From contig CAUYUJ010015016.1 in the NCBI GenBank assembly GCA_963575745.1, positions 36,450 through 100,449 of the forward strand: a stretch of 64,000 nt of DNA, written 5' to 3'. The DNA comes from Prorocentrum cordatum. Lineage: Eukaryota > Sar > Dinophyceae > Prorocentrales > Prorocentraceae. Below, in pieces: positions 25,076 through 36,780 of the stretch. A program made the translations under genes and the position numbers. Each line of letters begins with the position of its first letter. Position 1 is the first letter of the stretch. The notes beneath the pieces were generated by a model. That model saw only the letters and a list, made by a program, of their open reading frames with translations, had not been told where the DNA came from and did no database searches.

Positions 25076-25415
25076 GGCCCAAGTCAGCCCCAAGAGCGCC
25101 TCAGAGGGCCCGAGGACGGCCCAAGACAGCCTCAAGAGCGCCCAAGCTACCTCCACGACGGCCTCAGTGAGGTCCACGAGGCCCCCAAGACGGCCCGAGA
25201 GCGCTCAAAGACGGCCCAAGGCTGCCAAAAAGGCACTGACAACGCTCCACGAGGCCTCCGAAAAGGACGCCCAAGAGGCCCCCAGGATCGCCCCAAGACG
25301 GCCTCGAGATGCCCCCAAGACGGCCCAAACCCCCCAAGAGGGCCCAAGAGGGCCCCAGGGCGACCCAATAGAGCCCCAAGACGGCCCAGAGGAGCTTTGA
25401 AAGGACCTTCAAGAA
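25076..25415. repeat. ~10.5-bp-period minisatellite, block 3 (inverted)
   Basis: Same family in the opposite orientation: CCCAAGACGGC, CCCAAGAGGGC and CTCAAGAGCGC units of 10-11 bp. Confidence 0.85.
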
Positions 25416-25639
25416 GGTCCGGAGCGACCAGATTCATTGATTTTCGCAAGGTTGGTTGTCAGTGTTTTTTTTTATGATGTACCGAAGTCTTAACACCAAG
25501 GGGGCTCCAAGACACTGAGCAAGCGAGCTCGCGCCCTCACAGGGTACGAGCGCTTTCCGTCCCCGTGCCGAGCAGGTCCAATGGCCTTGCCCATCCGGCC
25601 ACCGTGCTTGGGTTGTGGGTCATAGGCCTTCTCGTTGGG

Positions 25640-25905
25640 TTGTCGCGGGAGGCCTCTCGGGGGCCTCGTGGTGACGGTTTTGACGCCCCTCGGGGGTTGT
25701 TTTGGGGCTTCGTTGGAGCCTCTTGCGGCTTCTTTGGGGTCTTTGGGGGGCTCTTTTGGGTCTCTTGGGGTGGCCTCCTGGGTGCCTCTTGGGACTTCTT
25801 GAGGGCTCTTGGGCGACCTCTTGGGACGGAGGGCTTAAACATCAGTTCGGGTTCTTCTGCTTGGGTCCTTCTTGGAAGCCTCTCAGGCCGTCTTGGAGAG
25901 ACGAG
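25640..25905. repeat. ~10.5-bp-period minisatellite, block 4
   Basis: Units such as CTTTGGGGT, CTCTTGGGGT and CTCCTGGGTGC in the CTTGG orientation, more diverged than the other blocks. Confidence 0.75.
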
Positions 25906-25939
25906 ATGACCCAAGTGGCGCCAATCGTGCCTAGGTTGT

Positions 25940-26135
25940 AAGCTGATTAGCGGACTGGGGAGTTCCAGCCCATTAGCGGAGCGCGTTCCGCTACTGGGAG
26001 CTTGGAGCGAGGCGATTCTAATATTCTGGTTCGAGGCCAATCAGCGGAGCGTCGCTCCGCTAATTTTGGCCAAGCAATCCAAATACTCTGATGTAAAGCC
26101 AATTCGTGGAGCGCCGCTCCGCAGAAGTGGACGTG
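25940..26135. repeat. Three-copy repeat with 8-bp palindromes
   Basis: Three units each contain a GCxAATxxGxGGAGCG segment followed by its complement. The clearest is GCGGAGCGTCGCTCCGC at about 26044-26060 (8-bp arms around one T). The others lie near 25976 and 26107, giving a period of about 65 bp. The cruciform-forming core is better conserved than the spacers. Confidence 0.7.
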
Positions 26136-26419
26136 GCAAATCTCAGAAGCCTTCGGGTCTGGGCCCCTAAGAGGATCCTCAGGATTCATGGCTAGGGATT
26201 AGCAGCGGGCCTGAGGACACTTTTCGTGCCACAGGGGCACGGTGGCGGATATCTGGAGTCGCTTCGATGGGCCCGAGGCCTCGGCGAGCCCACTTTCTCC
26301 CAGGGGCCGAGCGTTGCCCAACACTTTTCTAAACGACGCGACGGAGTCCGCATTCAGACCACAGAAACACCAGGCAAGGAGATGGCCGAGCACCCCCCCT
26401 GGACATGCGACGGCGGCGA

Positions 26420-26441
26420 CTGTGACGACGACGACGACGAC

Positions 26442-26481
<40 letters not shown>

Positions 26482-26686
26482 CCACCGCCGCCGCCGCCGC
26501 CGACGACGACGAGGACCCGCAGGTGGCCAAGACAGTGGTTTGTCGACCCTCCGCGAGCGGCGCCAGCAGCAGCGCCCCGCAGGCGCTGCGAGGCGGGTTG
26601 CCGCCTCCCCTACCTTCTCCCTCCTCGCGTCGTCGTCGTTGCCGCCGCTGTCGTCGCTGCCGCCGCCGCCGCCGCCGCCGCCGCTG

Positions 26687-26726
<40 letters not shown>

Positions 26727-26738
26727 CGTCGCTGCCGC

Positions 26739-26776
<38 letters not shown>

Positions 26777-26953
26777 CTTTCGGTTTTGGGGCATCTGCGG
26801 CTTCGTTGGCCAATCCCCTGGAGCTGTCGCCGCCGTCGCCGCTGTCGTCGCCGCCGTCGTTTTTGCCGTTGGCGTGTGCGTCGTCGTTGTCGTCGCCGCC
26901 CGCGCCGCCTCCGCCGTCGGCGCTTGCGCCGCCCTCGTCGCCGTCGCATTAGC

Positions 26954-27001
<48 letters not shown>

Positions 27002-27145
27002 CGCTCGGCTCCGCGCCAACTGTTGCGCTTGATAGTCCCTTCTGGCCCCCGCAGAGTCCTCCCAGGGGGCCTCCAGCGATCCCCGGGGGTTTTCGCAGCC
27101 GTCGCAGCTGTCCTCGTCGCGCGGCGTCGCCGCCGTCGTTGCCGT

Positions 27146-27189
<44 letters not shown>

Positions 27190-27200
27190 GCCGCCGCCGC
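26420..27200. repeat. GAC/GCC/GTC triplet-repeat region
   Basis: About 780 bp of triplet runs (GAC, GCC, then GTC with GCC interruptions). Arg-, Ser-, Val-, Thr- and Asp-rich frames on both strands are compositional. Confidence 0.9.
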
Positions 27201-27364
27201 CGCCGCCGCTGCCGTCGCTCGTCCAGCGCGCGAGGCGGCGCCGCCCGCGGCGAGGCCGCTGCTTCTCCTCCGGCGAGTGGCGCCTCGAAGGTGGCCGGCG
27301 CTGCGACCGCGCGCCTCGCGCGCGCCGGGGCGCAGGAGAGGGCGAGAAGGGTGGGGCATCTTCG

Positions 27365-27530
27365 GGGGGGAGGAGGAGGAGGAGAAGGAGGGAAAAGGAG
27401 GACCAGGGGGAGGAGGAGGAGGAGGAGGAGGAGGGGGAGGAAGGGGAGGAGGAGGAGGGAGAGGAGGAGCGCGATGAGGAGGTCGAGGGGAGGGGCGGCG
27501 GAGGAGCGGAGGAGGAGGACGGAAAAGAAA
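27365..27530. repeat. GGA purine tract
   Basis: (GGA)n with GGGGA variants, strictly purine on the plus strand for long stretches. Triplex or G-quadruplex formation is possible. Confidence 0.9.
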
Positions 27531-27635
27531 CAAGATAATCAGCATGCGATCAATAATATTAGTACGAGTAGAAATATTAGTAATAAACATGGTAGTGCGA
27601 ATACTATTGGTATTACTGGAAGCATACTGCTAGTC

Positions 27636-28335
<700 letters not shown>

Positions 28336-28499
28336 TCTATCATTATTACTACTACTGCTGCTGCTACTGCTACTACTACCACGAATAATACGAATGCTGT
28401 GAATAGTACGAATACTACGTATATTACTACTACTACTAAACATACGACTAACCGTAATGACAATAGCATTCATAATAACATATGAATGATATTAACAAC

Positions 28500-28700
28500 A
28501 CTAAGAGGAATATGGCAAAGAGGAGGGAGCGGAGGAGGAATATGAGGAGGAGTAGAAGGAGGAGGAGGATGAGGAGGAGGAGGAGGAGGAGTATAAGGGG
28601 GAGGGGGCGGAGCAGGAGGAGGAGGAGGAAGGGGGGGTGGAGGAGGCGGAGGAGTTGGAGGGGGAGGAGGAGGAGGAGGATGAGGAGGCGGCAACATGAG
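28500..28700. repeat. GGA/GAG purine tract
   Basis: (GGA)n with GGGGGA and GAGTAGA interruptions, plus strand almost entirely purine. Confidence 0.9.
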
Positions 28701-29013
28701 GCCCCCCTCAGCGTCGACGCAGCAGCGAAATCCGCATCGCACAGTGCAGAGCGCGCAACCGCTGCCGCGATTCGCCGCGGGGACGTCAGCAGCGGCCGAG
28801 GAAGACATCGGAGGCTCCGCCACGCCGTCGCCTCCGAAGGGGGCGCCGAGGAGGAAGAGGAAGAGGGGGGGGGGGCGCCCATGCAGTCGGTTGAACCCAA
28901 ACGGGGGAAGATTTTGTTCACGCGGTCGAGCGCCGCGCAGCATGCCCCAGCCTGGTGGGCGAGGCCAGCCAGGGGGGGAAGGGTGGGGGCGAGGATGAGG
29001 ATGAGGGTGAGGA

Positions 29014-29035
29014 TCCATAGCCCTCTTGGCTCAAG
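29014..29035 (+). other. Relict dinoflagellate spliced leader at LINE 5' end
   Basis: This 22-base segment matches the dinoflagellate spliced-leader consensus at 19 of 22 positions, with an exact 3' end (TTGGCTCAAG). It lies directly 5' of a LINE-derived region. The likely origin is reverse transcription of a trans-spliced element RNA, which fixed the leader in DNA. A second, better copy lies at 54658. Confidence 0.8.
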
Positions 29036-29066
29036 TACGAAACCGTCGCCGCGCGGTTTCGTACTT
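29033..29066 (+). promoter_or_regulatory. 13-bp leader hairpin, loop TCGCCGCG
   Basis: AAGTACGAAACCG (29033-29045) pairs perfectly with CGGTTTCGTACTT (29054-29066) around an 8-nt loop. The stem begins in the last three bases of the spliced leader. The equivalent position at 54677-54708 has a different stem sequence that still pairs, with a nearly identical loop. Homology continues downstream (GCCGAGGGG-TGTCCCGAGG here; GCCAAGGGGCTGGCCCGAGG there). A role in element RNA recognition or translation is inferred. Confidence 0.7.
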
Positions 29067-29304
29067 GCCCGCGGCCGAGGGGTTGTCCCGAGGCGAGCCG
29101 CCCGCCCTACAGCAGGCGCATTGTTTTCCTGCCCGCTCGATCCCCTCAGCTAGGTGTGCTGCGGGCTCTTTCGCGGCTCGACATGGCGCGGGTCCGCGAC
29201 CAGACTTTGCGCGGGGGCGCGAAGAACGGCAAGGGCAATGGCAGCGAGAAAAAGCATGGCAAGAAACGCCAGTCGAAGCTGGAGGCGCCGCGGTCACCGC
29301 CTCC

Positions 29305-30318
29305 ATGCTTAAGCTGGACGTGTGTCGAGCGGACAACCACCTCAGGCTGAGCTCCTGCAGGATGCGCGGTGCTCATCATTGGCAGACGCCGCTCAGGCCC
29401 CCCCCCCGCACACACACAGAGACACGCACACACACGCACACGCACGCACACACACACGCGCACACACACGCGCGCACACGCACCACCCCCCCACCGCCAC
29501 CGCGCGACGCAACGGGCGGCGGCCCCGCGCAGGGGGCGGCGCCATCGCTACCGCGAAGTACGACGGCCAACCTTGGCCCCCAGATCACGAGGCGCCAGCA
29601 GCTCCTGGGCGCGCCGGGCGAGACCTCGGATACAGCAGGGGGTGCCACCGCCAAGCAGACAGTGGAAGAGGCCATCGATCACCTCAGACAGGAGCGCGAC
29701 AGTCGGGTGACGCCGTGCCAGCTACTCATGGCGGCCAACCAGAAGCTGCTCAAGGCGCAGACGGCGATGAGTAAACACACTCAGAACATCCAGGCCGTCC
29801 AGGATCATATCAAGGAGCTGAAGGATACCACCCAGACCAAGCGGGATCAGTTCGAAGAGGAGGAGGTCCACATTGCAGAGTGCCAGACCAAGATCGCGGA
29901 GCAGGTCACGATCGTGTCGAAGCTGGCGCCAGCATCGACCCCGACGGCAGTCGCCGCCCCGCAGCCCCAAGGGCCGATTGAGTCGCTCATGGGGAGCTCA
30001 CCATGGTCGGGTCGAGGCTGCCGGCAACGGAGCGCCAGGCCTGGGGCCCATGCAGGCGTTGGTGACCACCATCCAGCACGTCCAGACCCAGGATTCGGCG
30101 CAGGAGGCGACCCCCGAGTCAGGTGCGGCCCCGAGCGCGGCGGCGGCGGCGGCGCCGACCTCGCCAGCAGCCCCAGGCTCGGCGCCTGCAGAGGCGCCCC
30201 CAGGCCCCGCCGGGCGCGCAGCCCCAGCGGGCAGCGGCGCAGGTGGCAGCGGGCAGGACAATGGGGGCCCCATGCAAGGGGGTCGGCGCAGAGATCGTCG
30301 ACGGCACTGACGGAGTAG
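29305..30318 (+). pseudogene. LINE N-terminal region: zinc-ribbon remnant plus coiled coil
   Basis: The frame from ATG 29305 begins CRADNHLRLSSCRMRGA, the second half of a Cys2-Cys2 ribbon. The first Cys pair lies in another frame just upstream (SWTCVE), so the ribbon is broken by a frameshift. After a CA microsatellite come EEAIDHLRQERDSR and a long amphipathic segment up to KIAEQVTIVSKL (about 29655-29930), strongly predicted by eye to be a coiled coil. The remainder is Ala/Pro/Gly-rich. The layout matches the N-terminal part of a dinoflagellate LINE protein. Confidence 0.5.
29404..29490. repeat. CA microsatellite inside LINE region
   Basis: Imperfect (CA)n of about 85 bp inside the zinc-ribbon/coiled-coil region, probably expanded after insertion. 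Confidence 0.85.
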
Positions 30319-30424
30319 ATGCGCGCGGCTGCAGACGCGGCCGCGAGCAGGGGCTTCGCCGACGGCGAGGTGACTGGGCGCCCCGGGAGGTGAGGAAGTA
30401 CCGGTCCAAGTAAGGGGGCCGTCT

Positions 30425-30900
30425 GTTCGCAATGGGCTGCAGGTCGCGACAGTGAGCGGCTCGGGCTGGGGCTCGGCCAAGCGCATCATCGAGGACATCT
30501 CGGTGCAGATCACCCTTTTGCAAGAGCGCGAACTTCAGGGGCAGCAACTTCGCCAAGTTCAAACTTCCCTTCTTCGATCAGGTTGGCGCTCGTTCTGGTA
30601 GAAAGGCCATTGCGCGGGTCGTGGGGCGCCAGCTGGGGATGCGATTTCGGTTCGGGGCTACTTGGGCGCACGGCAGCCCAGTGATATCCGTGCGTGGCCG
30701 CGTCGGGTGATCAACATTTCTCCTCGTTTCAAACGCCTCTGCGTCATCAGCATCTACTCCAACCACTGGAAGGACACGGTTGGGCTGGGCGGCGAGAACG
30801 CTGCGATTGGCCAGGCTCTGGGGAACCATGTCCTCTCTCGGCCCCCCCTTTCATCTCAGGCGGGGGCTGCAACTTGGAGACTCGCAGCCGTGAGACCGCC
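30425..30900 (+). pseudogene. LINE endonuclease (EEP) remnant
   Basis: Frames read VSGSGWGSAKRIIEDISVQI, TLLQERELQGQQLRQVQ and SGWRSFW, then RGYLGARQPSDI, CVISIYSNHWKD and GQALGNHVLSRPP. These fit the start of an exonuclease/endonuclease/phosphatase domain, with LLQE as the catalytic-Glu motif. A stop after RSFW and later frameshifts break it. The domain is expected to nick target DNA for priming. Confidence 0.6.
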
Positions 30901-31490
30901 CCCCCCCCCCCCAGGAAGTATAAAGGTAAACGGGTCATTCCAGAGCCTGCAGTCGCGCGCGTGTCAGGTAGCTCTTTGAGGCGCGCCTCGCAGCCAGCGA
31001 TCAGGGGCTCCATCGCGGACGCGGGGGCGCATCTGGCGCCGCGCTGCCCAATGCTCCCGAGGCCCTCGGCAGACCCAGGGGGCCAGAAGGTTACTCGTCT
31101 TGCCCATAGACAGAAGTTCCCCGCCGTTCATTCCGTAGGCCCCCGACCCAGAGCGCCAGAGCATGGCTATCTCGAGGACTCCATAGATGCGATTTAGGAG
31201 GATGTCGCGGGGCCCAACGGGGAGGGGCACGCGACGCCGAGCACGGAATTTGAGCGCCGCAAGGTCCAGAAGGTCCTGGGCGAGGCTGCCCGGGGCTGGC
31301 GTGGTGCAACATGGGAGGGAACCCAAAATGTAATTCAATAGTATCCAGAGCATGGGGCTCCAGGTCAGCTACTTGGCACGCAGCGGCGCCATGGTAGGTC
31401 TGGACATCGCGCGTTAGTTTGGCTTCGCCACCGGCGCCGCGAGGCCGTTTCATTCCTCGGAGCTTGCAGGATTTAGGCTGGTAATTTTTC
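30901..31490. other. Decayed LINE sequence, no clear motif
   Basis: Lies between EEP and RT-linker remnants. A C14-type run at 30898-30912 interrupts it. No motif was recognised. Confidence 0.4.
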
Positions 31491-31492
31491 CA

Positions 31493-33170
31493 TTGGTCGT
31501 TCCAGGCCCTCCAGCGCGCTGCGAAGGGCCCCCGCGAGCCGCCCCGCTACTATTTTTGAGAAGGGGCCAAGACAGGGGGTGCAAGCTCGACCGGTGCGCG
31601 TCGAATGCTGACCTCAGCCGCGAGGAGCTCGCCGGGGGCCTGGGGGCCCTGGGGGCCGAGGCGGAGAAGATTGCCCGGCGCCATCTGCCCAGGGGGAAGC
31701 GGGGGGCTCGCAAGAGCTGCAACGAGTGGTGTGAACAAGCTGTAGAAGGATGGGCCAAATGGGCCCATGCTTTGGCGAAGATTGCAGAGGGGAGGAAGGG
31801 GCGTATTTTTCACGCGCGTGAAGATGGGCCGCCCGCGGCGTGCCCGACAGCTGCCCTTGCGAACCAGGTCCAGGAGTGGCCTGCGGCATGGAATGCCCTG
31901 GGCGTCAGGGAGCCCGCGCCGCTGCTCTGATCGTCGCCCCCGATTCCGAGGCGCCTACGGTGGCCGAGATCCTGTGCCCCTCCCTCTCCTTCGAGACGCG
32001 CGCGGTCGACGTCGACGGTTTCCGCCCTCGTCGCTTCGCTGCGATCTCGCGCGGAGGCTCGCTGAATCTCAGTGGATAGTGCTGATCCGCTTGCGCGGCA
32101 ACTTGCCATCCTGGATGCAGATCCTGGTCGCGTCGCTCTTCGCCAGGCCGAAGACGTGCCCCGGGCCCGCTGGCTTCTGCCAAGGCCTAGGGCGCATGGC
32201 ATCTAAGTGGGGGCGCGCATGTTCTACTGGGGCGGGAGCGGGCAGCGCAGAAGTTTGGCGCATTCAACGCGCCTTCGCACGGGCGCGCAGCGGATGGAAC
32301 GCGGAGGCAGTCTATCAGGGGGGAAACGGCGCACCTCAGTAACGTGCACATTCTCGGCGTGATCGGTGACCTGGGACAGTGCTACGAACATGTTCGCCAC
32401 GAGGGGCTCGCGGTGGCCGCAGCCAGCTTCGAACGCCCGCTATTCGCATTGCAGTATGCCCTGGCCTCTTACCAGTGGCCGCGTGTGCCTCTCTTGGCTG
32501 GTCAGGCCTTGCCCTTGATTTATCCGTGGCAGGGGGTCGCGGCTGGCTCCAGCACGGCGGCCTTCGATATTAAGTGCCGCATGCTGCTTGTAGTTTCGGA
32601 GTTTGCCGCGCGCGGCTGGGCCCCTCGCTGGGCGCGCGCGTCGACGATATTGGACTCAAGCAGAGTAGCCACCCACTCATTCCCGCACTTGATCGGCCAG
32701 GCGCGAGGAGCCCTCGAATTCTCGTTCGACGGGCATGCCCGCGAATTAGGCTGGCCATTCGCCGTGGACAAGTTTAACGTGACAGGCAACTCGGAGAGGC
32801 TCCTGGGGCGCGCGGCCTCGAAGCTGGGCATCTACGCAGGAGCAAGGGGCGGCGCCTGGATCGAATCGCGCGCGGCCCCAGGTCAAGATGAGAGGGGAAG
32901 TCAGATGGGCAAAAACCAGGGGCCGACTGGTCAGGGTCGCGGCTTTTACAGGGCCGAAAGCCAAGCGCTACAAGCTCAATTTTTGCGGGGCCAAGCCTGG
33001 ATTTACCTACGGGGGGGTGGTCGCGGGCTGGTTCCACGGGGAGATCGAGCAGATGAGGCGACGTGGGGCTGCTGCGCTAGGTTTAAGTTTGGCCGGGGCC
33101 AACCTGCAGTTGGCGTGGGCCCGGGGCCCCGACGAAGACCTGGCTTAGCCACGCCGCGGCCCGTGTAGTC
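31493..33170 (+). pseudogene. LINE linker and reverse transcriptase remnant
   Basis: A helical linker (RKSCNEWCEQAVEGWAKWAH) precedes RT pieces. FRPRRFAAISRGGSLNLSG fits the fingers, VIGDLGQCYEHV fits motif A (GDL), and PWQGVAAGSSTAAF fits motif B. ARVDDIGLKQSS in the next frame is motif C with the two Asp residues kept. AKRYKLNFCGAKPGFTYGG fits the thumb. The motifs fall in at least three frames, so the copy is inactive. It has the same motif style (G-hydrophobic-AAG) as the minus-strand element at 50 kb. Confidence 0.6.
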
Positions 33171-33189
33171 AGATGATGCAGAGAGTGGT

Positions 33190-33800
33190 GGGTGGCCGCC
33201 AGCGTCGAGCAGAAGGCCCGCGACGGTTTTTCTTTTTTGGAGTTCAACCAGGCCTTCGACACAGGTGAGAAACGCTTTGAGGACCTCCCAAACATCCCCA
33301 GCTGGGCCAAGAAGAGCCTCGGGGTCTTAGGGGGGCATGGTCTGCCAGGCCCACAAGGCGGGCTGGACTTTCGTGCGTGCTGCGAGGGTCAGGGGGCCAA
33401 GTGGGCTCGAGGTTCTCCTCGCCGAGGCCCCTCCAACCACCGTCAAGGGCTATTTCGTCGAGGACTTCTGTCAGGTACTATTGGGCCCAGAGATTTGCGA
33501 GAGGCCCCAGGCTCCCGCGGACTCTCAAGGGCCCCCTTGCAGGGGCGAGGAGATCAGAGATCGTGGTTTGTGGCCTCCCGCCCAAGACCTCTTGGAGAAG
33601 CTCGAAGAGGCCAGCGAGGCAGCGCCGCATTGTCGGGCAGGCTTGTTTTTGCATGAGCTACGTCGCGGCAGAGAAGCTCCACCGCTGGGGCTACCAGCTC
33701 TCGCCGATGTGCAGCCTGTGCGGGATTGGCATGGATCCGGCGTGGCACCGCGCGTGGGGGTGCTCTGCCAAGGACGCGGGGGGTTCAGAAATCTTTGATA
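33190..33800 (+). pseudogene. LINE C-terminal region with CCHC-like zinc site
   Basis: CSLCGIGMDPAWHRAWGC (about 33704-33757) has the C-x2-C-x8-H-x4-C spacing of the zinc-binding segment near the C-terminus of many LINE proteins. Flanking sequence is shared between frames, so it is not intact. Confidence 0.5.
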
Positions 33801-34044
33801 ATGACATCCTCCAGGAAGCTTTTTCAGCAGGACCTGGATACCCTCTCGTCGGACACCTCTGGATACCTGTCCCTCAACAACGGGCCCCGCCCCTCTGTAT
33901 ACATATGTGGAGTACCTGGAAGATGATGGGTCTCAGGAACCGTTCGTCGTCGAATTACCTTGTGACGTACCCAACCCATTTGTATCAATGGAAACGAGGA
34001 GTTGGCCGAAACTTGTATGGACAATCAACTTGATGTTTAAGCTA

Positions 34045-35452
34045 CTTGCGAAGCGTCACTGTGCTGGGCCCCGCAAGCAGGCCTCGAAAGTGGCGACAGT
34101 TTCACAGATCGCAGCCCCCCAGGGATGGCGAGGTCTAGTTTGAATCTGCGTGTGGCGTCACTGCGCTGGGCCCCCCAGCAGGCCTCGAAAGTGGCGACAG
34201 TTTCAAAGATCGCAGCCCCCCAGGGGTGGCGAGGTCCAATTTGAGTCTGCGGTGAGTACCCACTGTGCTGGGCCCCCCAGCAGGCTTCGAACGTGGCGAC
34301 AGTTTCACAGATCGCAGCCCCCCAGGGATGGCGAGGTCCAATTTGAGTCCGCGGTGAGTACCCACTGTGCTGGGCCCCTCAGCAGCCCTCGAAAGCGGCG
34401 ACAGTTTCACAGATCGCAGCCCCCCAGGGATGGCGAGGTCTAATTTGAGTCTGCGGTGAGTACCCACTGTGCTGGGCCCCTCAGCAGCACTCGAAAGTGG
34501 CGACAGTTTTACAGATCACAGCCCCCAGGGATGGCGAGGTCTAGTTTGAGTTTTCGGTGAGTACCCATTGTGCTGGGCCCCTCAGCAGCTCTCGAAAGTG
34601 GCGACAGTTTTACAGATCGCAGCCCCCCTGGGATGGCGAGGTCTAATTTGAATCTGCGAGTGGGTACCCACTGTGCTGGGCCCCCCAGCAGGCTTCGAAA
34701 GTGGCGACAGTTTCACAGAACGCAGCCCCCCAGGGATGGCGAGGTTTCATTTGAGCCTGCCGTGAGTACCCACTGTGCTGGGCCCCCCAGCAGGCTTCGA
34801 AAGTGGCGACAGTTTCACAGAACGCAGTCCCCCAGGGATGGCGAGGTTTCATGTGAGCCTGCCGTGAGTACCCACTGTGCTGTGCCCCCCAGCAGGCTTC
34901 GAAAGTGGCGACAGTTTCACAGATCGCAGCCCCCCAGGGATGGCGAGGTTCCATTTGAGTCTGCCGTGGGTACCCACTGTGCTGGGCCCCCCAGCAGGCC
35001 CCGAAAGTGGCCGCAGTTTCACAGATCGCAGCCCCCCAGGGATGGCGAGGTCACACTTGAGTCTGCCGTGAGTACCCACTGTTCTGGGCCCCCCAGCAGG
35101 CTTCGAAAGTGGCGACAGTTTCACAGATCGCAGCCCCCCGGGGATGGCGAGGTCCCATTTGAGATTGCCGTGAGTACCCACTGTGCTGGGCCCCCCAGCA
35201 GGCCTCGAAAGTGGCGACAGTTTCAAAGATCGCAGCCCCCCAGGGATGGCGAGGTTCCATTTGAGTCTGCCGTGAGTACCCACTGTGCTGGGCCCCCCAG
35301 CAGGCTTCGAAAGTGGCCACAGCTTCACAGATGTCAGCCCCCCAGGGATGGCGAGGTCCCATGTGAGTCGGCCGTGGGTGCCCACTGTGCTGGGCCCCCC
35401 AGCAGGCCTCGAAAGTGGCGACAGTTTCACAGATCGCAGCCCCCAGCTGGCA
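34045..35452. repeat. ~102-bp satellite, block 1 (about 14 units)
   Basis: Units contain CCACTGTGCTGGGCCCCCCA, CAGGCTTCGAAAGTGGCGAC, AGTTTCACAGATCGCAGCCC and CAGGGATGGCGAGGT. Five consecutive spacings at the start measure 101-102 bp. Because 102 is a multiple of three, a frame stays open from 34570 to 35480 with a 34-residue repeat (e.g. PSRLRKWRQFHRSQPPRDGE). The array interrupts LINE-derived sequence, with RT/zinc remnants on the left and RNase H remnant on the right. Confidence 0.9.
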
Positions 35453-35610
35453 CGCAGCGACGAGCGAGGCAAAAGGCAAGGGGGAAGAGAGGGGCGGGAA
35501 GGGGCGGGAAGGAAGGAAGTAAGGAAGGCGACGCGCGAGCAGTGCTCTATTCAAAACGAGAACCCAACGCAGGAGGGCTGGGAAAAAATATGAGATTTTC
35601 TTCGGCGGGA
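35453..35610. repeat. Dispersed repeat R3, copy 1
   Basis: A purine-rich lead (GGAAGGAAGG) is followed by GCAGTGCTCTATTCAAAAC and ACCCAACGCAGGAGGG. The same order occurs at 46383-46475. Function unknown. Confidence 0.7.
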
Positions 35611-35699
35611 GCTGTTTCAGACCCGCGTTTTCCAGTGCGGGATCTCGAGCGGGCTGGGCGGCCATCGCGACCGACCAGGGGGGGGGCTTTCAAGAGGGC

Positions 35700-36630
35700 C
35701 ATATTCGGGCCAGCGCAAGGATTTTTCAACCAGACACCAATAGTGTTTGGAGCACCTTGGCGGCGCTACGCGGGCCGATGCAGGCCGAGGCGCAGTTGCC
35801 GTTCATTGCAGCCAAAGTCGATTGTGCTGCTCTGAGGAAAGGGGTGGGTTTACATCGCGGAAGTATCGACGGTGCCGTCAGCTCAGCATATATCTGGCGC
35901 AAGGTGGAAGACGGTAAGTACCCGCCCCTGGCCCTGACGGAGGTGAAAGCGCATTCGAAGGCAGAAGGAGATACCGATCCGACCACCTTGCTCAATGTCC
36001 GAGGGAACGATCTGGCGGATGGGCATGCTAAGTGGGTGGCCCCGGTGCACCCGCATGCTCGGGATCTAGGAGTAGGTTGTCCGTTCGTATGTGATGCATT
36101 GCTCCAGCATGTTAGAACTGTGGGCTGGGCCCAACGAGCTTTTTGGGGGCTTGTCTAGGCTCGCCCGCGCCCGCGCCCCCAAGGCCCCCGGCCCCGGGCG
36201 CCGCGCGCGACTGCCGTTGGATCGGAACGAGATGGCAATGCAGACCTTGCGCGCGCACCTCTGTCAGGCCACCTGGTTGCAGCAGTGTTTGTGCGTCTTT
36301 AACTCCGAGTCTGCTGGCCCTGGGGGCCCCTCGGGACATTCCTGGGGAAGGCCGCCGGCTCTGGGTCTCTGGGTGCCTCGAGACGGTGCTCGGCCAGGTA
36401 TTTTTCGAGAGGTGCGGGCTTGCTCTTCTGGGGCCCCTCGCAGATTGCTTGAGCCGCGCCGCAAGGTCATCGAGGTCCACGAGAAGGCCCTCGAAGCTGG
36501 CAAGCTCCCGCGGTCCAGAGGCCACCGCGTCAGCAAGCCTTGGCCCCTCAACGCAGGGGCGTCGGAGCGGTGGAAGCACGCGGAGGCAAGGGCCGCCCTC
36601 CCAACCCGGGCCTCTTTCCAGGCTTACTGA
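35700..36630 (+). pseudogene. LINE RNase H remnant and C-terminal tail
   Basis: The frame from about 35740 to 36158 reads AAKVDCAALRKG, LALTEVKAHSKAEGD and NVRGNDLADGHAKWV. The last is the typical end of an RNase H domain (K-x-H, then GN-x-AD-x-x-A), and VDC fits the central Asp strand. RNase H would degrade the RNA strand after copying. A Pro/Arg-rich tail follows to 36630 without clear motifs. The satellite at 34045-35452 separates it from the RT remnant. Confidence 0.55.
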
Positions 36631-36689
36631 TTTTTTACATTAATTTATTTTTGTCCTCTTTCGATCTCGATCGGCATGAGGATGAGAGG

Positions 36690-36780
36690 CGGTTCAACAA
36701 TAAAGAATGAGGATGGGGATGGTGATGAGGAGGAGGAGGAGAAGGAGGATGAGGAGGAAGAGGAGGAGTTGGCCCAAACT
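36690..36780. repeat. GAG/GAT purine-rich triplets
   Basis: (GAGGAT)- and (GGAGAA)-type triplets, about 80 bp. Confidence 0.8.
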
